Below are positions 46,017 through 54,424 of a stretch of 64,000 nucleotides of DNA, one piece after another. The DNA comes from Cyanobium gracile PCC 6307 (lineage in GTDB: Bacteria; Cyanobacteriota; Cyanobacteriia; PCC-6307; Cyanobiaceae): the NCBI RefSeq assembly GCF_000316515.1, contig NC_019675.1, positions 558,001-622,000 on the forward strand. Reading direction: 5' to 3'. How positions within the stretch are numbered: position 1 is the first letter of the stretch; every line of letters starts with the position of its first letter. A program made the position numbers and the translations under genes. Under the pieces are notes generated by a model. It worked only from the letters and a program-made list of their open reading frames with translations. It was not told where the DNA came from and made no database searches.

Positions 46017-47761
46017 GGCTGCAGCGACAGCCAGCGCTGCCGGTTGTCGCGGGTGTGAGGGCTGTCCAGATCCGGATCGATCACCAGCTGCCAGCCGTCG
46101 ATGGCCGGGGGGCCGGGCACCAGACGGGTGGTGCGCACCCGACCGTCCCGCGCGTAAAGCACCTGCCGTTCCGCCGGTGCCGCAGGGATGGTGAGGGCCA
46201 TGGCCAGGTCCTCAGGGGTCCGCAGGCGCAGGTCGTCGAGGGCCAGCAGCTCATCGCCCGCCTGCAGGCAGGCCCGCTCCGCCGGGCCGTCCCTGTGCAC
46301 CCGCTTCAGCCGCAACGTGGCCGCCGTGGGCTCCACCAGCTGCCAGCCGAGGAACGGATCCCGGGCCGGTTTGGGCCGCAGGGCCAGCCCGAGGTCCGCC
46401 AGGTAGGCGTCGAGGTCGGGGTCGTCGCTGCTCTCCAGCCAGTGCGGCAGCAGCGCCGCCAGGTCAGGGGCCTGGCCCGCGAAGGCGTTGACCAGATCGG
46501 CGTTCGTGTAGCCCCGCCCGGCGGCCCCATGGCTGCGCCACAGCGCCCGCAGCACCACCCCCAGGCTGGAGCCGTGTCGCCGCAGGTGCAGGTCGAGCAC
46601 CAGGGCCACCACGGCCCCCTTGAGGTAGTAGCTGATCTGGCTGTCGGCCGAGGAGGCATCCTGGCGGTAGAGCTTCACCCAGGCCTCCTCGGCGCTCTGG
46701 CGCAGTCCCTGGACCCGGCGACCGGGGGTGAGCCGGTAGCGGCTCAGGTCGGCTCCCAGGTCCTCGAGCAGCTCGGCCTCCGTGCCGATGCCGGCCGCCA
46801 GCGGCAGCAGCAGATCGAGGTAGGAGGTCACCCCCTCGGCGAACCAGAGACCGGACACGATCGTGGCCCGGCCGTAGTCGAGCGGCGTGAGTTCGGCGGG
46901 TTTGAGGCGCCGCACGTTCCACTGGTGCAGGTACTCGTGGGCCACCAGCTGCAGCAGTTTGCGGCGACCGCCGGGAGCCGCCAGGGCCCGGCGGCCGTAC
47001 TGGAGCACGCTGGCGTGGTCGTGCTCCAGGCCTCCGAAGCCCGCCTCCAGCAGGTGCAGCACGAACAGGTAGTCGTCACTGGCGGGGGCGCTCTCTCCCA
47101 TCAGACGGCAGCAGGCCAGGGCGGTCCGTTCCACATCGGCCAGCCAGGCGGGATCCTGCACGGGCAGGTCGCCCCCCCAGGTGACCCAGCGGTGCGGCAC
47201 CCCGGCGACGCTGAAGGGGTGGCAGGGATGGGGGCCAGCCTCCAGCGGCGCATCCATCAGCCGGTCGTAGTCGCCGGCGATCCAGGCCCCGTCGCCGGCG
47301 GTTGGCAGGGGAACGAAGGCCTGCCAGCCCTTGGGCAGCCGCAACTCCAGGCGGTGGGGATTCCAGCGTTCGCCCGTGGCTTCCAGCACCACGCCGGCCA
47401 GGGCCAGGAAGCCATGGTCGGCACTGAGGTGGCAGGTGCGCACGCTCAGTTCCGTGGCCTGGAGGTCGTAGCGGACGACGAGGGGATCGAGGCTGGTGAG
47501 GGACAGCCGCCAGCAGGCCTCCGACAGACGCGTCGGTACGACGCGGGTCTCCCCTTGAACCACCTCCAGACCCTCCAGGTTCCGCACGTGGTCCCGGATC
47601 AGGTACGAGCCCGGGGTCCAGGCGGGCAGCCGCAGCTCCGTCCGCAGGCTCCGGGGGGTGAGGTGGAGGCGGACCCGGACCCGATGGCGATGGGGTTCGC
47701 GCAGGTCGAGCTGGACGACCGGACCGGCGGCCGAGGCGGGATGGGGTGGGTCGTCAGACAC
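46013..47761 (-). CDS. M61 family peptidase with PDZ domain
   Basis: 582 residues from the GTG at 47761 (VSDDPPHPASAAG), which overlaps the end of ycf35 by 8 bp. A longer frame to 47911 is a shadow of ycf35. It is a glycyl aminopeptidase-type M61 protein: an N-terminal beta-domain (PAWTPGSYLIRDHVRNLEGLEV), a catalytic zinc site LVAHEYLHQWNVRRLKP (HExxH), LWFAEGVTSYLDLL with the third ligand Glu, and a C-terminal PDZ-like domain (DGPAERACLQAGDELLALDDLRL). No signal peptide is visible. It is in a chain ycf35-M61 peptidase-amidase with overlapping genes. Confidence 0.88.
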   Translation of the reverse strand: MSDDPPHPASAAGPVVQLDLREPHRHRVRVRLHLTPRSLRTELRLPAWTPGSYLIRDHVRNLEGLEVVQGETRVVPTRLSEACWRLSLTSLDPLVVRYDLQATELSVRTCHLSADHGFLALAGVVLEATGERWNPHRLELRLPKGWQAFVPLPTAGDGAWIAGDYDRLMDAPLEAGPHPCHPFSVAGVPHRWVTWGGDLPVQDPAWLADVERTALACCRLMGESAPASDDYLFVLHLLEAGFGGLEHDHASVLQYGRRALAAPGGRRKLLQLVAHEYLHQWNVRRLKPAELTPLDYGRATIVSGLWFAEGVTSYLDLLLPLAAGIGTEAELLEDLGADLSRYRLTPGRRVQGLRQSAEEAWVKLYRQDASSADSQISYYLKGAVVALVLDLHLRRHGSSLGVVLRALWRSHGAAGRGYTNADLVNAFAGQAPDLAALLPHWLESSDDPDLDAYLADLGLALRPKPARDPFLGWQLVEPTAATLRLKRVHRDGPAERACLQAGDELLALDDLRLRTPEDLAMALTIPAAPAERQVLYARDGRVRTTRLVPGPPAIDGWQLVIDPDLDSPHTRDNRQRWLSLQP

Positions 47762-48098
47762 GGAGCTCGATCGACGCCGTGGGGACGGCCAGGCGGGCCT
47801 CCTCGAGGGCCGCCCGGGCGGCATAGGCCCGGGTGATCCGGCCCAGCAGGCGCTGCAGGGCGGTGTTGCGGCTGAGGCGCTGGAGATCGCCCACCAGCGC
47901 GAGGGATCCATCGTCCATGGCGGCCCATCCCAGGCCCTGGCCGTCCTTGAGCTGCAGCTGCAGCGTCACCGCCTGGCGTTCGCCGGCGAATCCGACCAGT
48001 TCACCCCCCCACCGCCAGGGGAGATCGAGGCTGGCGAGGGTGGCCGCCAGGGCCTCGGCATCCCGCAGCACGGTGGGCAGGATGGAGAGATGGGACAT
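47754..48098 (-). CDS. ycf35: Ycf35 / DUF1257 protein
   Basis: A 114-residue protein starting MSHLSILPTVLRDAEALAATLASLDL and continuing GWAAMDDGSLALVGDLQRLSR, which matches the DUF1257/Ycf35 family of cyanobacteria and plastids. The family is conserved and its role is unknown. The start codon lies on the same few bases as the divergent purN start (only 7 bp or a direct overlap depending on which purN ATG is used), so promoters must lie inside the neighbouring coding sequence. The last codons overlap the start of the M61 peptidase gene by 8 bp. Confidence 0.85.
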   Translation of the reverse strand: MSHLSILPTVLRDAEALAATLASLDLPWRWGGELVGFAGERQAVTLQLQLKDGQGLGWAAMDDGSLALVGDLQRLSRNTALQRLLGRITRAYAARAALEEARLAVPTASIELRV

Positions 48099-48105
48099 GG
48101 ACGCA

Positions 48106-48765
48106 ATGCCCGATTCCGCTGACCATAGCGATCCCGGCGGGTCTCTCCAGTGGCCGTTGCCACAGCCGCTTCCGGTCGCCGAGGCCCCGCTGCGACTGGC
48201 GGTGATGGCCTCGGGCGCCGGAACCAACCTTGAGGCCCTGGCACGGGCCTGCGGCGAGGGGCGGTTGCACGGGCAGGTGGTCGTCCTCGCGGTGAACCGG
48301 GCGGACTGCGGGGCCCGGGCCCGGGCCGAGCGGCTCGGCATCCCCTGCCAGGTCCTCGACCACCGCCACCAGCCCTCGCGGGAGGCCCTCGACGGGGCCC
48401 TGATCCGTCTGTTTGAGGCGCACCGGGTGGATCTGGTGGTGATGGCGGGCTGGATGCGCATCGTCACCCCGGTGCTGATCGAGGCCTTCCCGGAGCGGCT
48501 GGTGAACATCCACCCCTCCCTGCTGCCCAGCTTCCGTGGCGCCGACGGGGTGGGCCAGGCCCTGGCAGCTGGCGTCACCCTGGCCGGCTGCACGGCCCAT
48601 CTCGTGACCGCCGAGGTGGATGCGGGGCCGATCCTGGTGCAGGCGGCGGTGCCGGTGCTTGCGGGCGACGACCGGGAGCGACTCCATGCCCGCATCCAGC
48701 ACCAGGAGCACCGGATCCTCCCCCTGGCCGTCAGCCTGGCCGCCCGGCGCCTGGCTCAGGGGTAG
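48106..48765 (+). CDS. purN: Phosphoribosylglycinamide formyltransferase
   Basis: About 219 residues from the ATG at 48106 (MPDSADHSDPGG); an ATG at 48097 is possible. It transfers a formyl group from 10-formyl-THF to GAR in purine synthesis. LRLAVMASGAGTNLEALARA is the substrate-binding N-terminus. MAGWMRIVTPVLIEAFPERLVNIHPSLLPSFRGADGVGQAL includes the catalytic Asn-His pair, and GCTAHLVTAEVDAGPILVQAAVPV supplies the Asp. The first 30 or so residues are a disordered leader not usual for PurN. The 3' end overlaps argC (opposite strand) by 10 bp. Confidence 0.94.
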   Translation: MPDSADHSDPGGSLQWPLPQPLPVAEAPLRLAVMASGAGTNLEALARACGEGRLHGQVVVLAVNRADCGARARAERLGIPCQVLDHRHQPSREALDGALIRLFEAHRVDLVVMAGWMRIVTPVLIEAFPERLVNIHPSLLPSFRGADGVGQALAAGVTLAGCTAHLVTAEVDAGPILVQAAVPVLAGDDRERLHARIQHQEHRILPLAVSLAARRLAQG

Positions 48766-49820
48766 TAGGGCAGCAGCGGCAGGCCGGTGCCCGCCTCCAG
48801 GCCGCTGAGCAGGTTGAGGCACTGCACCCCCTGGCCGGCCTGCCCCTTGATCAGGTTGTCGATGGCACTCATGACGATCAGCTGGCCGGTGCGCGGGTCG
48901 ACCTGGACCGACAGCAGACAGCGGTTGGTGTTGCGCACCCACTTGGTGGAGGGGTAGACCCCCACCGGCAGGACCTGCACCGTGGGGCTGTGGCGGTAGG
49001 AGGCCTTGAGCAGGGTCGTGCAGTCCTCCGCCGTCAGGCCGGGGTCCCGCAGTCGTCCGTACACGGTGGCCAGCAGCCCCCGCACCATCGGCATGAGGTG
49101 GGGCGTGAACTGCAGCTGGATCGCCTGGCCCGCCGCCTGGCCCGCCAGCTGCTCGATCTCGCTGGTGTGGCGGTGGCCCACCACCCCGTAGGGCGCCACG
49201 GCTTCGGCGGCTTCGGCCAGCAGCAGGTTCTCCTTGGCGGCCCGGCCGCCGCCGGAGGTGCCCGTCTTGGCGTCGATGACGATGCCGCTCGTCTCGATCA
49301 GCCCCTGCTCGAGGAACGGCAGCAGGGCCAGCAGGCTGGCGGTGGGGAAGCAGCCGGGGGCCGCCACCAGGCGGGCCTGGCGGATCCGCGCCTCCGCCAC
49401 CTCCACCAGCCCGTAGACAGCCTCCCGGCAGAGGTCCTCATCCTGGCGGGCGGCCTGGCGGGCCTCGGCGGCATAGACCTCCTGCCACTGGGCCAGGGAG
49501 CGGTAGCGATAGTCGGCCGAGAGATCCACCACCTTCACGCCGCGCTGCAGCAGCTCCGGCACCAGACCGGCCGCCAGGCCGTTCGGCAGGCTCAGGACGG
49601 CCAGATCAGCGGCGGCGGCGATGGCCTCCGGATCCGGCGAGCGGACCACCAGGTCGTCCTCCAGGGGGAGGAACGGCACCAGTTCGCTCCAGCGCCTGCC
49701 GCTGCTGCGCTCGCCGCCCAGAAAGGTCACCGTCAGATCCGGGTGGCCCTGCAGCAGCCTGAGGGTCTGCAGTCCCCCGTAGCCACTGGCACCGATCACC
49801 GCAACGCGCTTGCCAGCCAT
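48756..49820 (-). CDS. argC: N-acetyl-gamma-glutamyl-phosphate reductase
   Basis: A 354-residue NADPH enzyme, third step of arginine synthesis. The N-terminal MAGKRVAVIGASGYGGLQTLRLLQGHPDL is the nucleotide-binding motif. The active-site Cys is in LVAAPGCFPTASLLALLPFLEQG. Downstream, IVIDAKTGTSGGGRAAKENLLLAEAAEAVAPYGVVGHRHTSEIEQL completes the catalytic domain, and TNRCLLSVQVDPRTGQLIVMSAIDNLIKGQAGQGVQCLNL the C-terminus. The length is typical. It converges on purN and is divergent from ribBA. Confidence 0.96.
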   Translation of the reverse strand: MAGKRVAVIGASGYGGLQTLRLLQGHPDLTVTFLGGERSSGRRWSELVPFLPLEDDLVVRSPDPEAIAAAADLAVLSLPNGLAAGLVPELLQRGVKVVDLSADYRYRSLAQWQEVYAAEARQAARQDEDLCREAVYGLVEVAEARIRQARLVAAPGCFPTASLLALLPFLEQGLIETSGIVIDAKTGTSGGGRAAKENLLLAEAAEAVAPYGVVGHRHTSEIEQLAGQAAGQAIQLQFTPHLMPMVRGLLATVYGRLRDPGLTAEDCTTLLKASYRHSPTVQVLPVGVYPSTKWVRNTNRCLLSVQVDPRTGQLIVMSAIDNLIKGQAGQGVQCLNLLSGLEAGTGLPLLPYYP

Positions 49821-49857
49821 GCGGAACGCAGAAGAACGCTGGATCGTACCGGCACCC

Positions 49858-49863
49858 TATAAA
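49858..49863 (+). promoter_or_regulatory. Possible -10 element of ribBA
   Basis: TATAAA at 49858-49863, followed by tgagttt, is the only A/T-rich block in the 79 bp between argC and ribBA and sits about 37 bp before the ribBA start. A -35 was not identified, and no FMN riboswitch fits into the gap. Confidence 0.35.
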
Positions 49864-49899
49864 TGAGTTTCGATCCTTTCCCCGATCCATCCCGCTCCC

Positions 49900-51627
49900 T
49901 TGACCGTCCTGTCCGGCCCTCGCCAGTCCACGGGCATTCACTTCGATGCCATCGCCGATGCCTTGGCGGCCATCCGCAACGGTGAGTCGATCGTGGTGGT
50001 CGATGACGAGAACCGGGAGAACGAAGGTGACCTGATCTGCGCGGCCCAGTTCGCCACCCCTCAGCAGATCAACTTCATGGCCACCGATGCCCGGGGGCTG
50101 ATCTGCCTGGCGATGGAGGGCGAGCGGCTCGATGCCCTGGATCTGCCCCTGATGGTGGATCGCAACACCGACAGCAACCAGACCGCCTTCACCGTGAGCG
50201 TGGATGCGGGTCCGGAGCGGGGCGTGAGCACCGGCATCTCGGCGGAGGACCGGGCCCGGACGATCCAGGTGGCGATCCACCCCGACACCCGGCCCGGTGA
50301 CCTGCGCCGACCGGGCCACATCTTCCCGCTGCGGGCCCGCCAGGGCGGGGTGCTGCAGCGGGCGGGCCACACCGAAGCAGCCGTCGATCTGGCCCGCCTG
50401 GCCGGCCTGTATCCCGCCGGTGTGATCTGTGAGATCCAGAATCCCGATGGCTCCATGGCCCGGCTGGCCCAGCTGGCCGACTACGCCCGCCACCACGGCC
50501 TGCGGCTGATCAGCATCGCCGACCTGATCCGCTACCGCCTCGACACCGAGCGGTTCGTGGCCCGCCAGGCGGAGGCCACCCTGCCCAGCAGCTTCGGCCA
50601 GTTCCGGGCGATCGGTTACCGCAACGAACTCGACGGCAGCGAGCACGTGGCGATCGTCAAGGGCTGCCCCGAACGGAGCAGCGGTCCGGTGCTGGTGCGG
50701 GTGCACTCCGAGTGCCTCACCGGCGACGCCTTCGGCTCGCTGCGCTGCGACTGCCGCCCCCAGCTGGAGGCGGCCCTGCGCATGATCGAGTCGGCCGGGG
50801 AGGGGGTGGTCGTCTACCTGCGCCAGGAAGGGCGGGGCATCGGCCTGATCAACAAGCTCAAGGCCTACAGCCTCCAGGACGGAGGTCTCGACACGGTGGA
50901 AGCGAACGAGCGGCTGGGATTCGCTGCCGATCTGCGCAACTACGGGGTGGGGGCCCAGATCCTCAGCGATCTGGGCGTGCGGCGCCTGCGGCTGATCACC
51001 AACAACCCGCGCAAGATCGCCGGTCTCGGGGGCTACGGCCTGGAGGTGGTGGACCGGGTGCCTCTGGTGATGGACCCCGGGGTCCACAACGCCGCCTACC
51101 TGCGGGTGAAACGGACCAAGCTTGGCCACCTGATGGAGGCAGAGTCCCATGGCCTCACGGCGGTGCTCGGCTGGCATGGCCCGCTGGATCCGCTGGTGGG
51201 GGCCGCCCGTCTCGAGACCCTGCGGGAGTGGGCCCGGCGCAAGGGCCTGCTGCTCGAGCGGGAGGAGGATCCCCGCCTGCTGGCCCTGCTCGACCGTCCC
51301 GGGCTGGCCCTGCTGCTGGCGGCCCACCAGAGCCGCCAACTCAGCGCCGCCGACCTGGCCGGGCCGCTGATGGAGATGGCCCGCTGGCAGGGCACCTCCT
51401 GCGTGAGTCTGCTGCTGGCGCCCGATGCGCGCCGCAAGGGCCATCCGAGCATCGACATGGAGCCCGAGCGGCGGCAGCTGGGCGATCTGGTGCCCTCAGC
51501 ACCGGGCTCTACGGGATCGGGATCGGTGGCTGGTGTGCCTGGGGAGGACGTCGGTGACGGCGCGGCCCGGAACCTGACCTGCCCGCTGCTCAACCTCACC
51601 CCAGGAGCCTTCATCGTCTGGAGCTGA
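49900..51627 (+). CDS. ribBA: Bifunctional DHBP synthase/GTP cyclohydrolase II
   Basis: A 575-residue riboflavin-pathway enzyme from a TTG start ([22 protein letters not shown]). Residues to about 215 are Rib[42 protein letters not shown] and [32 protein letters not shown]. The rest is Rib[29 protein letters not shown] with three zinc-binding cysteines, [39 protein letters not shown], and [11 protein letters not shown]-terminal stretch (about 430-575) goes beyond the usual RibA end and is Ala/Gly/Ser-rich near its close, so this copy is longer than the average RibBA. Confidence 0.95.
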   Translation: MTVLSGPRQSTGIHFDAIADALAAIRNGESIVVVDDENRENEGDLICAAQFATPQQINFMATDARGLICLAMEGERLDALDLPLMVDRNTDSNQTAFTVSVDAGPERGVSTGISAEDRARTIQVAIHPDTRPGDLRRPGHIFPLRARQGGVLQRAGHTEAAVDLARLAGLYPAGVICEIQNPDGSMARLAQLADYARHHGLRLISIADLIRYRLDTERFVARQAEATLPSSFGQFRAIGYRNELDGSEHVAIVKGCPERSSGPVLVRVHSECLTGDAFGSLRCDCRPQLEAALRMIESAGEGVVVYLRQEGRGIGLINKLKAYSLQDGGLDTVEANERLGFAADLRNYGVGAQILSDLGVRRLRLITNNPRKIAGLGGYGLEVVDRVPLVMDPGVHNAAYLRVKRTKLGHLMEAESHGLTAVLGWHGPLDPLVGAARLETLREWARRKGLLLEREEDPRLLALLDRPGLALLLAAHQSRQLSAADLAGPLMEMARWQGTSCVSLLLAPDARRKGHPSIDMEPERRQLGDLVPSAPGSTGSGSVAGVPGEDVGDGAARNLTCPLLNLTPGAFIVWS

Positions 51628-51737
51628 GCCGACACGCTGAGCGGTTGCGAACGATGAAGTCGGTGGCCATGTTCACAGCGTCATTGCACCACCACGCCTA
51701 ACCGCCTTCAAAAGCGTTTTATGCATGCAAGGCACCC

Positions 51738-54419
51738 ATGGCGAAGGGGAGGGAGATGAGCCAGGCCGTCCGCCATCTCCGCAGGGCGATCAACCTGCGG
51801 AGCGATTCCGGTCGCCTCTCCCTGGAGAGTGTGCTGACCGGAACGGCGCTGTGGCTGGCTCTCCTCTACCTGATGCAGGACGGGGCCATGGCGGCCGGGC
51901 CGGCTGAGGGCGAGCGGGTTGCGGCCGGGCCCGCTGCCGTGGGCGGGGGGCCGGAGGACACCGGCTCCAGCTCCGACGCCTCTGGGGATGGAACAGGGGC
52001 CTCCCCCCAGGGAGCTGAGCGGTCTGGCCCGCCCGCCGCCCCCGTCGCTGCCGGCGTGGGCGTTGGTGACGGGGGCCAGCCCCCCCCGGGGGGTGGAGCG
52101 GGGGGCTGGATCACGCCCAAGGGCACTCCCGAGGCGGCAGCCTCCCCCAGCGCCGGACCCCAGGAGGAACCCGGGCCGGGCTCCCGCTCCATGGCCGCAA
52201 GCTCCTCCGCCATGCCCTTGACCGGCGCCGGCGGCGCGGATCGCAGCCCCCAGGATCCCGTCCGATCGGATCGATCAGGCTCGCCGGGGGGGACATCGGC
52301 GTCCGAGACGGCTGAGGTCCCTTCCCAGAAGAACCTGGCGACGGAGCCAGAGATCCCCGCCTTCCGCGTCGTGCTGCGCAGCAACGAAGGCATCGTCAGT
52401 CGCTCGGTGGAGGGCGTGGCCAGCACCCGCTACCACAACACCATGGGCACCATCACCGATGCGGTGATCGATCTGCGTGACATCTCCACCCCGAAGGCGC
52501 TGGTGAGCTCCGACCGCCAGCTGCAGCTGCTGGCCCTCTCGGTGCTCAACGATGCCGACCTGACCATGGAAAGTCAGCACACCGGCCTGAATCGGGCGCG
52601 TCTGCTGTTCGGTCCTGAGGTCAATGACATCCGCCTCCAGGTGTCCGATGATCTCGTCGTGGGACTGGTGGCGGGAGGCGCAGCCCGGGGGCAGATCCTC
52701 CAGTCCCTGATCGGCATGCTGGACAGCCGTCTGGAGGACACCGGTGGTGGCGGCACCCTGGAGCTCAGCAGCCTGGCGCGGGTCCTCCTGAAGGCTCCTG
52801 GGGACGCCCTGAACCGGCAGCTGGGCATCGACCTGCTGGCCCAGGCGATGCAGAACAGCACCATCCTCCTGGGGGACGGGGACGACCGGGTGACCATCAC
52901 CAGCGGCTTCCGGGACCTGGACGGACCAGGCCCGGGCCTCCTGATCGACATCCCGGCCGCCGGCGTGGCTGGAAGCGATCCCTCTCTCCAGCTGCAGGCC
53001 CGGGCCCTCGGATTGGTGGACAGCAGCCTGGACACGGGTCGAGGCAATGACCAGGTCAGCATCGAGACCTGGCTGGACCAGGGCGAATCCGGGACGATCG
53101 CCGACGCGGCCGACCATCAGAGGATCGCCCTGCTCAACTCCACCGTGCGCCTGGGGGATGGCGACGACCTGCTGAACGTGGTGGGCGCTGTGATCGGGTC
53201 CCGCATCGATCTGGGCACCGCCGACAACCAGCTGACCATCAGCGACGCGGTACAGGACAGCGAGATCATCCTGGGCCCGAACTCCACCAACCGGATCCTC
53301 CTTCCCGGCGCGGCAGACAACAGCCTGAGCATCAGCCTCGCACCGGGGGCTCAGGCCGGCCTGAACCTGCAGACGGGGGATGGGGATGACAGGATCCTGC
53401 TGCCTCTGGGCCAGGTGTCCGGCAGCGTGGACGGGGGAGGGGGGGGCAACACGCTCCAGGCGACAGCGCCTGCCGCGCTTCAGCCCTCAGCGCCTGCTCC
53501 GTTGCAGGACGCCGCCACGGTGGATCCTCAGCAGGACGTGGCCGCCGATCCCCTGCGAGTCAGCCTGAGTTCGCCGGGGGAGGGAACCGTGGGCTCCCTG
53601 GCGTTCAGGAACATCGACAACCTCCACCTCGGTTCCACGGATGTGGAGGTTTCGGTGGCCGCTCAGGGAGAGTTGTCCGGAACATTGGCGGCTTCCGGCG
53701 GCCACGCTGCGCTCGACTACAGCGCCTGGGAGGTCCCGGTGCAGGTGGACCTCGCCGAGGGAGAGGCCAGCGGCATCCTCGGCGGCATCAGCGGTTTCTC
53801 GGAAGTGAGCGGCGGCTCAGGGGACGACCAGCTCCGCGCCGGGCAGGACACGCTGAGCCTCGACGGGGGCCCCGGTGACGACACGATCCTGCTGAACCTG
53901 GCTTCCGGCCTGTACCAGCCGGGAGTTCAGATCTTCGGCGGCGAAGGCCGAGACACCTTCGTCCTCTCCGGCCTGGAGGCGATTCAGGCGGGCAACGGAC
54001 CGGGCGAGAGGGCCTTGCCTGTGCTGGCGGATCTGAAACTCCAGAACACGAGCAGCGGTGGGATCGGTCTCACCGACAGCCTGGCATGGCGCCAGGAGGG
54101 TATTCAGGCCGGCACAGCGGGACCGGATGGGTCGAAGGGGACCTTGATCACCCTCACCCCCTCCGGCCTCGAGGGGCTGGGCCAGCCCCGGCTGGTGCCC
54201 ATCGCCCCCCTCGAACAGTTGCTGGCGGGCATTCATGCCAGCGGCCTGAATGGCCCCCAGCTGGCAATCGCCGCCGGCGCCACCGACAGCACCCTGCTTC
54301 AGGTGGAAGCCAACGGCAGCTACAGCACGATCGCCGCCCTCCCCTCCTTGCGACTGACCCACAGCATCCCCGCCCAGACCTCCGCCACCCTTGCGTTGCA
54401 TGGGGGGCTGGCGGCCTGA
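51738..54419 (+). CDS. Large acidic secreted protein with RTX-like Gly/Asp repeats
   Basis: 893 residues if begun at 51738; the ATG at 51756 is the alternative and has a strong purine ribosome-binding stretch just before it. A hydrophobic segment lies at about 30-55 (VLTGTALWLALLYLMQDGAMAAG). Residues about 60-200 are a low-complexity Gly/Pro/Ser/Ala region. The rest is beta-rich and holds calcium-binding-like Gly/Asp turns: LGDGDDRVTIT, GRGNDQVSI, LGDGDDLLNVVG, TGDGDDRIL, GGSGDDQLRAG, LDGGPGDDTILL and GGEGRDTFVLSG. The tail lacks a sharp secretion motif. It converges on hlyD (5 bp between the stops), and the exporter genes follow, so it is a likely substrate of that system. Confidence 0.75.
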   Translation: MAKGREMSQAVRHLRRAINLRSDSGRLSLESVLTGTALWLALLYLMQDGAMAAGPAEGERVAAGPAAVGGGPEDTGSSSDASGDGTGASPQGAERSGPPAAPVAAGVGVGDGGQPPPGGGAGGWITPKGTPEAAASPSAGPQEEPGPGSRSMAASSSAMPLTGAGGADRSPQDPVRSDRSGSPGGTSASETAEVPSQKNLATEPEIPAFRVVLRSNEGIVSRSVEGVASTRYHNTMGTITDAVIDLRDISTPKALVSSDRQLQLLALSVLNDADLTMESQHTGLNRARLLFGPEVNDIRLQVSDDLVVGLVAGGAARGQILQSLIGMLDSRLEDTGGGGTLELSSLARVLLKAPGDALNRQLGIDLLAQAMQNSTILLGDGDDRVTITSGFRDLDGPGPGLLIDIPAAGVAGSDPSLQLQARALGLVDSSLDTGRGNDQVSIETWLDQGESGTIADAADHQRIALLNSTVRLGDGDDLLNVVGAVIGSRIDLGTADNQLTISDAVQDSEIILGPNSTNRILLPGAADNSLSISLAPGAQAGLNLQTGDGDDRILLPLGQVSGSVDGGGGGNTLQATAPAALQPSAPAPLQDAATVDPQQDVAADPLRVSLSSPGEGTVGSLAFRNIDNLHLGSTDVEVSVAAQGELSGTLAASGGHAALDYSAWEVPVQVDLAEGEASGILGGISGFSEVSGGSGDDQLRAGQDTLSLDGGPGDDTILLNLASGLYQPGVQIFGGEGRDTFVLSGLEAIQAGNGPGERALPVLADLKLQNTSSGGIGLTDSLAWRQEGIQAGTAGPDGSKGTLITLTPSGLEGLGQPRLVPIAPLEQLLAGIHASGLNGPQLAIAAGATDSTLLQVEANGSYSTIAALPSLRLTHSIPAQTSATLALHGGLAA

Positions 54420-54424
54420 GGACC

